64,000 bases of DNA from Bacillota bacterium (GCA_023440965.1 JAEZRC010000007.1:62001-126000), one strand, 5' to 3'. Counted from the first letter of the stretch, positions 8,702-17,436 are shown. Notes: a model not told the origin generated them from the sequence alone. A program made the numbers and translations.

Positions 8702-10480
8702 TTATTGAATAGCACTGAACTTGCAGACACTCTTGCATATTCCGCAACCTGTACATAGGGTTGGATTAATCTGAGCTTTTTTATTGTTAAAAGAAATTGC
8801 AGGGCAGCCAAGCTTGTTAATGCACATTTTGCATCCAGTACACTTGTCGGTAGAAATACAGCATTTTTCTTTACCTTTATGAACTACAATACAAGGTGCC
8901 TGATAAATAATTACTCTTACACCTTTTTCATTAATAACGCTCTTGACTGCATCCTGTGCCTCGTCAGTATTGAATGGATTAGCTTTTACAACTTTATCAA
9001 CATTCATTGCTTTTACCATTGCTTCAATGCTTATCTTCTGTGATATGCCATTCATCATTGTCTTGCCTGTACCAGGGTGAGGCTGACTTCCTGTCATTGC
9101 AGTCGTTAAATTATCAAGTATAACAACAATTATATCAGTTTCATTATAAACTGCATTGATTATTCCTTGTAATCCAGTGTGGAAGAATGTTGAGTCACCA
9201 ATAAAAGCAAAGTTAAGTGTATCAGGCTCAACAATATGTATTCCTTGCGCAACAGTAATGCCGGCACCCATACAAAGACAGGTATCAACCATATCAAGTG
9301 GCTTAGCATTACCTAAAGTGTAACATCCGATATCACCAGAAAATACTGCTTTCATTCCTTTTGTTGCTTCTTTAACTGCGAAGAATGAAGCTCTGTGAGG
9401 GCATCCAGCACATAAAACAGGTGGGCGAACAGGTAGCTGTGGTAATTCTAAGCTTTCTTTTTCAGGTAACTTTTTGTTAAGATATTTGTAAACAACACTA
9501 ATAATATTATCAACTGAATTTTCACCAGCGTTTGGAACATCAGCAGTTAGCTTTCCTTTTATAGTAACCTTAATATTATATAAACCGCAAAGATAGATAA
9601 GTTCCTTTTCGATAACAGGGTCAAGTTCTTCAACAACAAGAACCTCATCAACAATATTAAGAAAATCTACACAGGTTTTTTCAGGAACAGGATAGGTAGA
9701 TATTTTAAGCAGATTATATTCTAATTCATCAATACCTTTTAAAGCTTCTTTAACATAAGCATAACTTCCGCCACCACTTGCTACACCTTTTTTTCCTTTG
9801 CCGTTGGTAAAATTTCTTTCATAATTACAGAAGTCAATGCTCATTTGTTTCAGATCTTCTTCAAGTTTAATATGATTCAAGTATGTAAGGCGAGGGAAGA
9901 TGACCCATTTACTGTCTTTAATAAAGCCTTCTGGCTTTGGAACATTAATTTTTTCAAGTAATTCAACAGGAGCACAGCTGTGGCAAACTCTTGTTGTTGG
10001 TCTGAAAATTACAGGTCTATGATACTTTTCTGAATATTCAAAAGCCTTGCCTATCATGAGATAAGCTTCTTCAGCATTTGATGGATCAAAAACAGCAATT
10101 TTTGCGAACTTCCCAAAATGTCTTGTATCCTGTTCAGTCTGTGATGATATAGGGCCAGGATCATCAGCAACAACAATAACCATTCCGCCTTTGACACCAA
10201 TATAATTAAGGCTCATTAGCGGGTCAGATGCAACATTAAGACCGACTTGCTTCATTGTTACCATAACTCTTGCACCAGTATATGATGCACCAGCAGCAAC
10301 TTCAAGTGCAGATTTTTCATTTGTAGACCATTCAACGTGAATTGAACCATCATTATGCTTTGCTATAGTTTCTAAAACCTCTGTTGATGGAGTTCCAGGA
10401 TAGCCTGTTACAACAGAAACACCTGCTCTGATTGCGCCGAGTCCTATTGCTTCATTACCCATAAGTAACTTCTTTGCCAT
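8702..10480 (-). CDS. iorA: Indolepyruvate ferredoxin oxidoreductase, alpha subunit
   Basis: The 592-residue thiamine-diphosphate iron-sulfur enzyme has an N-terminal pyrimidine-binding domain (GNEAIGLGAIRAG, SGYPGTPSTE-like GYPGTPSTEVLE) and a central TPP-binding domain. The core segments there are LCAGCPHRASF, FSGDIGCYTLG and IGDSTFFHTG, with the Mg-site-like DNLTTAMTG. Two ferredoxin-like clusters sit at the C terminus: CTGCKMCINKLGCP, with one wider gap, and CTGCGICKSVC. It works with IorB in the cytoplasm on indolepyruvate, phenylpyruvate or hydroxyphenylpyruvate. The ATG at 10480 has AAGGAG in front; a longer frame begins inside the leader and is unlikely. It is directly controlled by the T-box leader at 10513-10789. 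Confidence 0.92.
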   Translation of the reverse strand: MAKKLLMGNEAIGLGAIRAGVSVVTGYPGTPSTEVLETIAKHNDGSIHVEWSTNEKSALEVAAGASYTGARVMVTMKQVGLNVASDPLMSLNYIGVKGGMVIVVADDPGPISSQTEQDTRHFGKFAKIAVFDPSNAEEAYLMIGKAFEYSEKYHRPVIFRPTTRVCHSCAPVELLEKINVPKPEGFIKDSKWVIFPRLTYLNHIKLEEDLKQMSIDFCNYERNFTNGKGKKGVASGGGSYAYVKEALKGIDELEYNLLKISTYPVPEKTCVDFLNIVDEVLVVEELDPVIEKELIYLCGLYNIKVTIKGKLTADVPNAGENSVDNIISVVYKYLNKKLPEKESLELPQLPVRPPVLCAGCPHRASFFAVKEATKGMKAVFSGDIGCYTLGNAKPLDMVDTCLCMGAGITVAQGIHIVEPDTLNFAFIGDSTFFHTGLQGIINAVYNETDIIVVILDNLTTAMTGSQPHPGTGKTMMNGISQKISIEAMVKAMNVDKVVKANPFNTDEAQDAVKSVINEKGVRVIIYQAPCIVVHKGKEKCCISTDKCTGCKMCINKLGCPAISFNNKKAQINPTLCTGCGICKSVCKFSAIQ

Positions 10481-10512
10481 GATATTTCTCCTTTGAAAAA
10501 TAAATGTAAAAT

Positions 10513-10789
10513 AAAAAACGTCCATGACCAACGGTCAAGGACGAGTTGTTCTCGTGGTGCCACCTTGATTTACAGGGAAACCCTGCCTCATTAAGAATAC
10601 TAATATATTCTCTGACTTTTACGCAGTCAACGTCATGGATACTCAAACTAATTTTTCACCATGCCCTCCGCAGTCCATTTAAAACACCGTACCTGCAAGC
10701 TCCCAGCAAACACTTGCTCTCTGTGAGGCCGTATAATCTGAATATCAGACTTTGTTTTTTTATCTCCGCATCAACGGTTTATATTTATA
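10513..10789 (-). promoter_or_regulatory. T-box riboswitch leader of iorA-iorB-paaK, probably tRNA-Trp specific
   Basis: Read on the minus strand, the leader has the Stem I AGAGAG motif (10722-10717) closed by GCAAG/CTTGC (10717-10713 with 10699-10695). The T-box proper, AAGGTGGCACCACGAG, follows at 10566-10551. The terminator is an 11-bp arm pair with one mismatch (10543-10533 with 10529-10519) and six U residues. The likely specifier is UGG (10677-10675), after AAA and before A, like GAA-UAC-A in the tyrS leader of this window. The variable T-box base is C (UGGC), which would pair with a G73 discriminator. Bacterial tRNA-Trp carries G73, whereas tRNA-Phe and tRNA-Tyr carry A73. Uncharged tRNA-Trp should therefore favour read-through. 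The T-box is certain; the Trp assignment is strong inference. Confidence 0.9.
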
Positions 10790-10795
10790 CAATAT

Positions 10796-10824
10796 AGTGT
10801 ATAACCATTACTTTCATTTGTCAA
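10796..10824 (-). promoter_or_regulatory. Promoter of T-box-iorA operon
   Basis: The minus strand has a perfect TTGACA (10824-10819), a 17-base spacer and TACACT (10801-10796). Transcription would start near 10789, just ahead of T-box Stem I. Confidence 0.65.
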
Positions 10825-10873
10825 GGATAATTATTATAATATGTAATTAAATTTATAAATTATAAATTAGTTG

Positions 10874-10901
10874 TAGACATTTTTTGCAATTATAGTATAA
10901 T
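10874..10901 (+). promoter_or_regulatory. Promoter of the CPBP protease gene
   Basis: TAGACA (10874-10879), a 16-base spacer and a perfect TATAAT (10896-10901) lie 36 bases before the chosen start. It diverges from the ior operon promoter, about 50 bases away. Confidence 0.65.
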
Positions 10902-10937
10902 TAATTTTGGAATTTATTTATGAAAGGAATTTATACG

Positions 10938-11921
10938 ATGATAAATTTTTTGCCAAATGATAGTTTTATACATGAAGCTAAATTAGCAAAATTTCAGCCT
11001 ACAGTAGTTATTCAGATATTGATTTTTATTATTATTCTTATAGCAACTTCATTTGCACAGGCAATACCAATTGGTATAGTAATGTTTGCACAGGTATTTA
11101 CTTCAAATAATTTTGATATCAAAAATCCTGATAGTATTCAAAAGCTAATAACTAAAGTTGAATCTTCAAGAACAACTTTAGTTGCCGAACTTATTTCGAC
11201 GGTTATTATTACATTCCTTGTAATAATCTATTGCAGATGTATTGAAAAAAGAAGTTTCAGATCAATGGGATTTGTAAAAAAGAGAGCAGTTCCACAATAT
11301 CTGATAGGTATGATAATTGGTTTTGCAATGTTCAGTGCTTGTGTTTTGATTTGTGTACTTACAAATTCTCTTGAGTACAAGGGAATAATAGCTCAGGGAA
11401 ATGTATTAATTATTGTTCTTTTCTTTATTGGTTTTCTATTTCAAGGGATGGAAGAAGAAGTTATTATGCGTGGTTACTTAATGCCATCACTTTCAAACAA
11501 AATTCCAATAGTTGCAGCAATATTACTTAATTCTGTTCTTTTCTCTATGCTTCATCTTGCTAATGACGGAATTACTGCGCTTGCTTTTATTAATCTTATT
11601 CTTTACGGAATTTTTATTTCAGTTTACGTAATTAGAACAAACAGCTTATGGGGTGCCTGTGCAATACATTCAGTATGGAATTTTGTACAGGGTAACTTCT
11701 ACGGTATTTTTGTGAGCGGTTTGGATACTAAAACATCAGTTTTCAGTTTTACTACTGTTGACAATGGTGAATTATTCAATGGCGGTAAATTCGGTCTTGA
11801 AGGTGGTCTGGCTGTTACTTTTGTATTAATTCTTACTACTACCTTGACTTTATTAATAACAGGGAATAATAAATCCAAAGAAAACACAGAGCAAGGAAGT
11901 TCAATAAGCAGTATACAATAA
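10938..11921 (+). CDS. CPBP family intramembrane metalloprotease (Rce1/Abi-like)
   Basis: The 327-residue polytopic membrane protein has about seven or eight helices. All three family motifs are present: EEEVIMRGY (EExxxR), FSMLH (FxxxH) and HSVWN (HxxxN). These residues form the membrane-embedded catalytic site of Rce1-type proteases. Bacterial members act in processing of peptides or proteins, bacteriocin self-immunity or signalling; the substrate here is unknown. I chose the ATG at 10938 because AAAGGA lies nine bases ahead; the ATG at 10920 lacks such a site. It is a single gene followed by a strong terminator. Confidence 0.8.
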   Translation: MINFLPNDSFIHEAKLAKFQPTVVIQILIFIIILIATSFAQAIPIGIVMFAQVFTSNNFDIKNPDSIQKLITKVESSRTTLVAELISTVIITFLVIIYCRCIEKRSFRSMGFVKKRAVPQYLIGMIIGFAMFSACVLICVLTNSLEYKGIIAQGNVLIIVLFFIGFLFQGMEEEVIMRGYLMPSLSNKIPIVAAILLNSVLFSMLHLANDGITALAFINLILYGIFISVYVIRTNSLWGACAIHSVWNFVQGNFYGIFVSGLDTKTSVFSFTTVDNGELFNGGKFGLEGGLAVTFVLILTTTLTLLITGNNKSKENTEQGSSISSIQ

Positions 11922-11929
11922 CATAGCAA

Positions 11930-11964
11930 AAAGAGCCATTAAGCAAAATGCTTAATGGCTCTTT
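11930..11964 (+). terminator. Bidirectional terminator between convergent genes
   Basis: A 16-bp perfect stem (11930-11945 with 11949-11964) has A runs on the left and T runs on the right. It serves the CPBP gene on the plus strand and the AI-2E-type permease gene on the minus strand. Confidence 0.88.
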
Positions 11965-11965
11965 T

Positions 11966-13090
11966 CTAATTGATTGAAATATTTTTATTTTCAAGTGCTG
12001 TATTTACTTTTGTTCTTGTAAGATCATAAATAAGCGACATTGTCGGTACAGCAAGAAGCATGCCTAATATACCAAATAGGCCGCCACCAATAATTATTGC
12101 AACCAATACCCATAAAGCTGGGAGACCGACTTTTGTTCCAACTACTCTTGGATATATAAGATTACTGTCAATCTGCTGAAGGCAGACTATAAATATTATA
12201 AACCATAATGCTTTTATTGGATCAATAAGTAACAGAATAAATGCACCTGGTACTGTACCAAGAAATGGTCCAACAATAGGAATTATATTTGTCACACCAA
12301 CTAGTACGCTGATTAAGAAAGCATATTCAAATTTAAACAATGACATTCCAATAAAGCATAGTGTACCAACAATAAATGCATCAATTAGCTGGCCTGAAAC
12401 GAAGTTTGAAAATGTTTCATTAGTGGTTTCAAAAGCATTAAGAATTTTCTTTGAAGTCTTTTCTTTAAAAAGAGCAATAATAATTTTCTTAAATTGACGG
12501 ATGAGTTTTTTCTTACTGGTAAGAAAGTATATCGAAATAATAATACTGAGGAAAATATCTATAACAACGCCAATCAGACTTTGTGTAAAGCCGAATGCAC
12601 CCATAAGTAAAGTGCTTAATATGTCAGGAACTTTTTCAATGTAACCGTATAGTTTATCCAGAATATTAACATTCTCAGGTAATTTATTATTTAGTTTATC
12701 ATAAATATCGTTGGTATAGTCTTTAAAGTTGGTTAAATAATCACTTATGTTTTCACCAAATTTTTCAATACTGCTTACAATTTGAGGGATAACAATAATG
12801 ATTACAGCTGTAACAAAAGCAAAGAAAAGTATATAGACGGTTAATAATGCAAGCGCTGAAATTAGATTAGTGTGCTTGCTTTTTTTAGGTATCTTTGCAT
12901 ATAGAGAGCAGAACCTCTTATACGGCTTGTTTAAAATGAATGCTATAGCAAATCCAATGATAATCGGACGAAGTATCATTAGTATCCTTGAGAAAACTGT
13001 AAATAAAGCTTTATAATGCCATAAAGCAAATATAAGCAGAATTGAAGCTGCTATTATACTAAATATGAATTTAAATTGTTTTCTGTCCAT
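11966..13090 (-). CDS. AI-2E family transporter (PF01594-type membrane protein)
   Basis: The 374-residue membrane protein has an N-terminal pair of helices and a long polar stretch with coiled-coil character (about 100-150). A C-terminal bundle of about five to six helices follows, containing VGVTNIIPIVGPFLGTVPG, the family signature. The family includes TqsA (autoinducer-2 export), YtvI and sodium/proton antiporters, so transport of a small molecule is likely but its identity is open. The ATG at 13090 has GGAAGGAGC upstream; the frame is open 38 codons further but without a ribosome site. A YtvI-like sporulation role is possible given the adjacent spoIIIA operon, but the sequence does not prove it. 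Confidence 0.8.
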   Translation of the reverse strand: MDRKQFKFIFSIIAASILLIFALWHYKALFTVFSRILMILRPIIIGFAIAFILNKPYKRFCSLYAKIPKKSKHTNLISALALLTVYILFFAFVTAVIIIVIPQIVSSIEKFGENISDYLTNFKDYTNDIYDKLNNKLPENVNILDKLYGYIEKVPDILSTLLMGAFGFTQSLIGVVIDIFLSIIISIYFLTSKKKLIRQFKKIIIALFKEKTSKKILNAFETTNETFSNFVSGQLIDAFIVGTLCFIGMSLFKFEYAFLISVLVGVTNIIPIVGPFLGTVPGAFILLLIDPIKALWFIIFIVCLQQIDSNLIYPRVVGTKVGLPALWVLVAIIIGGGLFGILGMLLAVPTMSLIYDLTRTKVNTALENKNISIN

Positions 13091-13114
13091 AAGTGCTCCT
13101 TCCAATTTTTTATA

Positions 13115-13123
13115 AGTATAACA
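13115..13123 (-). promoter_or_regulatory. Extended -10 promoter of the AI-2E family gene
   Basis: The minus strand reads TGTTATACT (13123-13115), an extended -10 element about 25 bases before the start codon. No good -35 is visible. Confidence 0.4.
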
Positions 13124-13157
13124 TACTTTTATTAAAAATAAAAGAGAAATTTTACAG

Positions 13158-13186
13158 GTATATTTATTTAAGTACAAGCATATTAT
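13158..13186 (+). promoter_or_regulatory. Sigma-E-like promoter of spoIIIA operon
   Basis: GTATATT (13158-13164), a 14-base spacer and CATATTAT (13179-13186) fit the mother-cell sigma-E pattern (ATATT, about 14 bases, CATAnnnT). It lies 34 bases upstream of spoIIIAA. The spoIIIA operon is known to be sigma-E dependent in Bacillus. Confidence 0.6.
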
Positions 13187-13219
13187 TTCACAAAGGACAA
13201 ACATAATGGAGGATTTAAA

Positions 13220-14149
13220 ATGAATTATAAAATACCTGATGAGGTTATCGCTGCATTACCCGATGTTTTAAAAGCACCAGTTTGCAGAATTGCATCTTCT
13301 TCCGCTTCAACAATACAGGAAATAAGACTAAGGCGAGGAAAGATTTTATCAGTTTCTGTTATTGATGAGGAATTCTATCTTACTATTGACGGAAATCTGA
13401 CAAAGAATTCTGAGCAGGGAATAAGAATTTCAAATAATGATATTGAGGATGTATTTATGGCTGCATGCAAATACTCTATACATAGCTTTCAAAATGAAAT
13501 AGCATTAGGTTTTTTAACAATAAATGGTGGGCACAGAATAGGTTTGTGCGGAACACCTGTTATTAAAAATGGCATTATTGAAAATATAAAAGATATATCA
13601 TCACTGAATATAAGATTAGCAAGGCAGATAATAGGTTGTTCAGATAATATATATTCACAAATATTTAGAAATAATCTTAAAAGTGTTCTTTTTGTTGGAT
13701 CACCATCAAGTGGAAAAACAACAGTTTTAAGGGATTTATGCAGAAAACTTGGTGACAGGCACAAAGTATCGATTATTGATGAGAGAAATGAAATATCAGC
13801 AACAATAAACGGCCAGCCACAGAATAATATTGGAATGTTCAGTGATGTTTTTAATTCATACCCAAAGGCAGAAGGAATACTCACAGCTATACGTGTTATG
13901 TCACCTGAAATAATAGTATGTGATGAAATCGGGAGCAATAAGGATATATCAGCTTTGAAGAATGCAATCAATTCAGGTGTGAAGATTGTTGCAACAGCTC
14001 ATTCAGGTTCAATTAATGAGGCTATTGATAAAAAGGGATTATCTGATCTTATCACATTAAAAGCCTTTGAATACATAGTCTTGTTAGGTGTTAAAGACAA
14101 GCTTGGACAGATAGTTGATATTAGAAAAACAGGTGACGGTGATGTTTAA
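13220..14149 (+). CDS. spoIIIAA: Stage III sporulation protein AA (secretion-type ATPase)
   Basis: The 309-residue ATPase is related to type II/IV secretion ATPases. Walker A is GSPSSGKT (160-167), and a Walker-B-like segment ends IIVCDEIGS (about 233-241). It energises the SpoIIIA-SpoIIQ feeding-tube channel between mother cell and forespore, acting on the mother-cell side of the outer forespore membrane. It is the first gene of the complete eight-gene operon, with GGAGG eight bases before ATG. The next gene starts inside its last codons. Confidence 0.95.
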   Translation: MNYKIPDEVIAALPDVLKAPVCRIASSSASTIQEIRLRRGKILSVSVIDEEFYLTIDGNLTKNSEQGIRISNNDIEDVFMAACKYSIHSFQNEIALGFLTINGGHRIGLCGTPVIKNGIIENIKDISSLNIRLARQIIGCSDNIYSQIFRNNLKSVLFVGSPSSGKTTVLRDLCRKLGDRHKVSIIDERNEISATINGQPQNNIGMFSDVFNSYPKAEGILTAIRVMSPEIIVCDEIGSNKDISALKNAINSGVKIVATAHSGSINEAIDKKGLSDLITLKAFEYIVLLGVKDKLGQIVDIRKTGDGDV

Positions 14150-14642
14150 GATTATTGGAATGTTAGCAATTATTATTTCTACGAGCATGATAGGAATATC
14201 GTGTTCAGAAAAATTGAAAAAGCGTGCAGGAGAATTAGGTTTAGTCTGTCATATGTTAGAGGAAATGTCTATCCTTATCAGGTATAAAGCACTCACCGTA
14301 TATGAACTGATAGATAATCTTAAAAAAAATACGATGGTATGCTCTTTGCCTTTTTTGTCTGAATTCAAATCAGATGTGAGAGTACCTTTTAAATCATCCT
14401 GGGAAAATAATATAGACAATATTAACACTTTTATGAATGATGGTGATGTAAAGCTCCTAAAAACTTTAGGAAGTACTCTTGGGACAAGCGATATAGATGG
14501 ACAGCTTCGGAGTCTTGAAGTTTTTAAAGCAGATTTTAATCGTCTTGAGAAAGAAGCAATCGCAGCATATGAAAAAAAATCAAAGCTGTATCGTTCCCTT
14601 GGGCTTTTATGCGGAATGTTTGTATCAATAATGTTAATATAA
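14142..14642 (+). CDS. spoIIIAB: Stage III sporulation protein AB
   Basis: The 166-residue membrane protein has an N-terminal helix (about 3-20), the SEKLKKRAGELG segment and a C-terminal hydrophobic end, like a GspF-type platform subunit. It is part of the SpoIIIA channel assembly. The ATG at 14142 overlaps the spoIIIAA stop by eight bases, indicating translational coupling. Identity rests on sequence character and fixed operon position. Confidence 0.9.
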   Translation: MFKIIGMLAIIISTSMIGISCSEKLKKRAGELGLVCHMLEEMSILIRYKALTVYELIDNLKKNTMVCSLPFLSEFKSDVRVPFKSSWENNIDNINTFMNDGDVKLLKTLGSTLGTSDIDGQLRSLEVFKADFNRLEKEAIAAYEKKSKLYRSLGLLCGMFVSIMLI

Positions 14643-14654
14643 CGGAGGTATAAA

Positions 14655-14852
14655 ATGGACGTAGACTTGATTTTTAAAATAGCAGCTATTGGTATTATAG
14701 TAGCTGTACTTAATACTCTTTTGAAAAGAGCTGAGAGAGATGATCAGGCTTTTATGGTAACACTAGCGGGAATTATTGTTGTTCTAATGATGATGTTACC
14801 TGAAATCGGCGCGCTTTTTGACACGATAAAAAGCGTATTTGGGTTATATTGA
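14655..14852 (+). CDS. spoIIIAC: Stage III sporulation protein AC
   Basis: The 65-residue protein consists of two membrane helices joined by a short basic loop (LLKRAERDDQ). It has the standard length and pattern of SpoIIIAC, a small ring subunit of the forespore channel. ACGGAGG precedes its ATG. The stop shares its A with the ATG of spoIIIAD. Confidence 0.93.
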   Translation: MDVDLIFKIAAIGIIVAVLNTLLKRAERDDQAFMVTLAGIIVVLMMMLPEIGALFDTIKSVFGLY

Positions 14853-15241
14853 TGAACATTGTGGCTATAACCGGACTATGTATTGTTGCAACTATTGTAA
14901 TAAAACTTTTTGATAAGACAAATAAAGAATATGGTCTGGTAATCGGACTTGCTACTGCTGGCTTTATTCTTCTTCTGGCAATATCATATCTTTCTCCTAT
15001 AGTTTCTGCTATAGAAAACCTTTTTGATATTTCAGGCGTTCCTAAGAATTATCTTGAAATTATCTTCAAAGCCATAGGAATATGTTATCTTACTCAGCTT
15101 GGGTGTGATTATTGTAAGGATGCTAATGAAAATGTATTGGCAAGTGAGCTTGAATTAGCGGGAAAGATTTCATTACTGATTATCGCTTTACCGTTGTTCT
15201 CGGAGCTTGTTGATATAATAAAAAGGATAATAAGTTTATAG
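14852..15241 (+). CDS. spoIIIAD: Stage III sporulation protein AD
   Basis: The 129-residue membrane protein has about three to four helices. The segment YLEIIFKAIGICYLTQLGCD is typical of SpoIIIAD. The ATG at 14852 overlaps the spoIIIAC TGA (TGATG), so reinitiation is likely. A TTG one codon earlier is possible but less likely. Confidence 0.92.
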   Translation: MNIVAITGLCIVATIVIKLFDKTNKEYGLVIGLATAGFILLLAISYLSPIVSAIENLFDISGVPKNYLEIIFKAIGICYLTQLGCDYCKDANENVLASELELAGKISLLIIALPLFSELVDIIKRIISL

Positions 15242-15259
15242 ACGTTTAAGGAGCAGGCT

Positions 15260-16387
15260 ATGGCTAAAAGAGTATTTCTGATAATAATTCTTCTGCTTAT
15301 ATGTTGTGTTGGTGTAAATGCTGAGGATAAAACACTTCAAGAGCAGTTTGTTGAGGATAATGGTACATATATGGATGAAACAATAACAGATGGAGCACAG
15401 GATTATTTTAATGATAATGGAATAACTATGGAGGATTCATCAGCTTTTACAAAAATCTCAATAAAGAACGTTTTTTTATATTTATTCGGTCAGATAAAAA
15501 GTACAATAGCAAGACCAATAAAACTACTTGGAATTCTGATAGGAGTAGTATTGCTCCTTGCTATAGTTGAAAATCTTGGAACTCAGAGTTCATCTTCATC
15601 ATTATCAAAAGTTATTGATATAATCGGTGTTCTTGTATGCCTTGGAATAATATTTAATTATGTAGCAGAATGTATCAATACTACAGCAAGTACATTATAT
15701 GACGGATCAAACTTTATGATGTGTTATGTTCCTGTTTTTGCTGGGGTTGTTGGAGCAAGTGGTTCTATAACCTCAGCAAGTGTTTATAATATCGGTGTTT
15801 TAGCTGTTGCAGAGATTGCAGTTCAGATAGCAGTAAACTTTTTATTACCAATGATGGGTGTATTCTTTGCAATGTCAATAATAGAGTCTATTAACCCTGC
15901 TTTATCATTAAGCGGACTAACAAGCGGAATAAAGAAATTCCTACAATGGACATTAGGGCTTATAATGACTTTCTTTGTAGGACTTATTACAATTCAAAGC
16001 ATTGTGGGAGTATCTGCAGATACGGTTGGAATCAAGACGGGAAAGTTCCTTGTATCAAGTTTTATACCGGTTATAGGTGGAGCAATTTCAGACGCATACA
16101 CTACTGTAAAAGGTAGCATTGGGTTGTTAAGATCGGGAGTAGGTACTTTCGGAATAGTAATTCTTCTCCTTACTATTCTTCCTCCATTAATTACTGTAGT
16201 TGCTTTTAAAATTTCAATTTCAATAGGAAGCTTTATAAGTGAAATGCTTGGAGTAAAAAAAGTTTCATCACTTCTAAAGAATACGTCATCAGTACTCTCA
16301 ATATCTATCAGCTTAATTGTATGCTTTTCATTAATGTTAATTATAGCAACAACTATTATGATGCTGGTTAGTATGAATATAGGATGA
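15260..16387 (+). CDS. spoIIIAE: Stage III sporulation protein AE
   Basis: The 375-residue protein has a cleavable-looking N-terminal signal (VFLIIILLLICCVGVNA, about 4-20). A short polar region and then a run of about seven membrane helices follow. SpoIIIAE is the largest membrane subunit of the SpoIIIA complex and carries permease-like helices. AAGGAG lies eight bases before its ATG. Confidence 0.93.
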   Translation: MAKRVFLIIILLLICCVGVNAEDKTLQEQFVEDNGTYMDETITDGAQDYFNDNGITMEDSSAFTKISIKNVFLYLFGQIKSTIARPIKLLGILIGVVLLLAIVENLGTQSSSSSLSKVIDIIGVLVCLGIIFNYVAECINTTASTLYDGSNFMMCYVPVFAGVVGASGSITSASVYNIGVLAVAEIAVQIAVNFLLPMMGVFFAMSIIESINPALSLSGLTSGIKKFLQWTLGLIMTFFVGLITIQSIVGVSADTVGIKTGKFLVSSFIPVIGGAISDAYTTVKGSIGLLRSGVGTFGIVILLLTILPPLITVVAFKISISIGSFISEMLGVKKVSSLLKNTSSVLSISISLIVCFSLMLIIATTIMMLVSMNIG

Positions 16388-16403
16388 TAAAGGGGAATAT
16401 AAA

Positions 16404-16904
16404 ATGGATACGCTAAAAGCAATAACATTTATTGCGTGTTTTCTTGGAATAGCAATTTCAATGCTTGATATCATTACGCCTTCAGATAAGCTTAAGAAGC
16501 AGATGCGTTTTATTTTTTCTCTTGTCTTTATAATTGCTATAACATCTTCAATACTTAATAGTGAAATTAATTTTGAAATTCCTTCAAGCAAGGATATAGA
16601 GCAATCTGAACAGTATCAGGCTGTTATGAAAACCTATACTCAGAATCTTGCTGATAATTTTAAAACCAATATTGAAAAGAACCTTAAAGAAAAGTTAAAG
16701 ATAAATAATATCGAAGCAAAAAATGTTTCGCTTAATGTTGATATAGATGAAAATGAGTGTATAAATATAAAGGGTGCTGACGTTGTTCTTGCTAAAACAG
16801 ATAAGAATATTTCTTTAAAAGTAAAAACAGTTATTCAGAATGAGATTGGAAGCACACAGGTTAATATTACATATACGGAGGAAAATGATGAACAAAGTAA
16901 TTGA
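16404..16904 (+). CDS. spoIIIAF: Stage III sporulation protein AF
   Basis: The 166-residue protein has two N-terminal membrane helices (about 5-22 and 35-50) and a soluble C-terminal domain. The domain resembles the ring-building motif seen in SpoIIIAF and SpoIIIAG. Its 3' end overlaps spoIIIAG by 17 bases. Confidence 0.9.
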   Translation: MDTLKAITFIACFLGIAISMLDIITPSDKLKKQMRFIFSLVFIIAITSSILNSEINFEIPSSKDIEQSEQYQAVMKTYTQNLADNFKTNIEKNLKEKLKINNIEAKNVSLNVDIDENECINIKGADVVLAKTDKNISLKVKTVIQNEIGSTQVNITYTEENDEQSN

Positions 16905-17436
16905 TAATATGAAAAAAAATCTGACAGAAAAAATAAAAGGAAAAAATAAAACTACAGTTTTTGTAGTGATTGGAATTATTGGAATGTTATTAATTCTATT
17001 ATCAGGTTTTTTAAAATCGGATGGTAATAAAAAGCCGGCTGCTAAAATTAAAACAATGAGTGTGAATACTTCTGAATATCAGAATGAAATAGAGAACCAG
17101 CTTGTAAATATTCTTGAAAAAATAGATGGTGTCGGCAAAGTCAAGGTAATGGTTACAATTGAAGGTTCAACTGAATTTGTTTATGCAGAGGAGTATGACA
17201 CTAAAAATGATAAAGGAAAAGATAAAGAATCTCAGGATTATAAAAATAAGGTAGTGATTGTTGATAACGGTAAAGAGAAGGAAGCTCTGGTTAAGAAGGT
17301 TCTTAAACCAAAGGTCAGTGGAGTCATTGTCGTATGTGAAGGAGGAAACAGTCCGACAACTAGTGAAAAGATATACAGAGCTGTTTCAGCTGTACTGGAT
17401 ATACCTTCAAATAAAATTTGCGTAGCAAAAGGTTAA
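16888..17436 (+). CDS. spoIIIAG: Stage III sporulation protein AG
   Basis: The 182-residue protein has one N-terminal membrane helix (about 23-40) and a ring-building domain (EQ-type segments VKVMVTIEGSTEFVYAEEY and VSGVIVVCEGG). SpoIIIAG forms a large ring in the intermembrane space of the engulfed forespore. The second ATG of ATGATG (16888) sits six bases after GGAGG and is preferred over 16885. Confidence 0.92.
   Translation: MNKVIDNMKKNLTEKIKGKNKTTVFVVIGIIGMLLILLSGFLKSDGNKKPAAKIKTMSVNTSEYQNEIENQLVNILEKIDGVGKVKVMVTIEGSTEFVYAEEYDTKNDKGKDKESQDYKNKVVIVDNGKEKEALVKKVLKPKVSGVIVVCEGGNSPTTSEKIYRAVSAVLDIPSNKICVAKG

Noticed and set aside
10455..10797. Open frames on both strands across the ior leader
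   Set aside because: They lie in the T-box RNA structure, have no ribosome site and resemble no protein.
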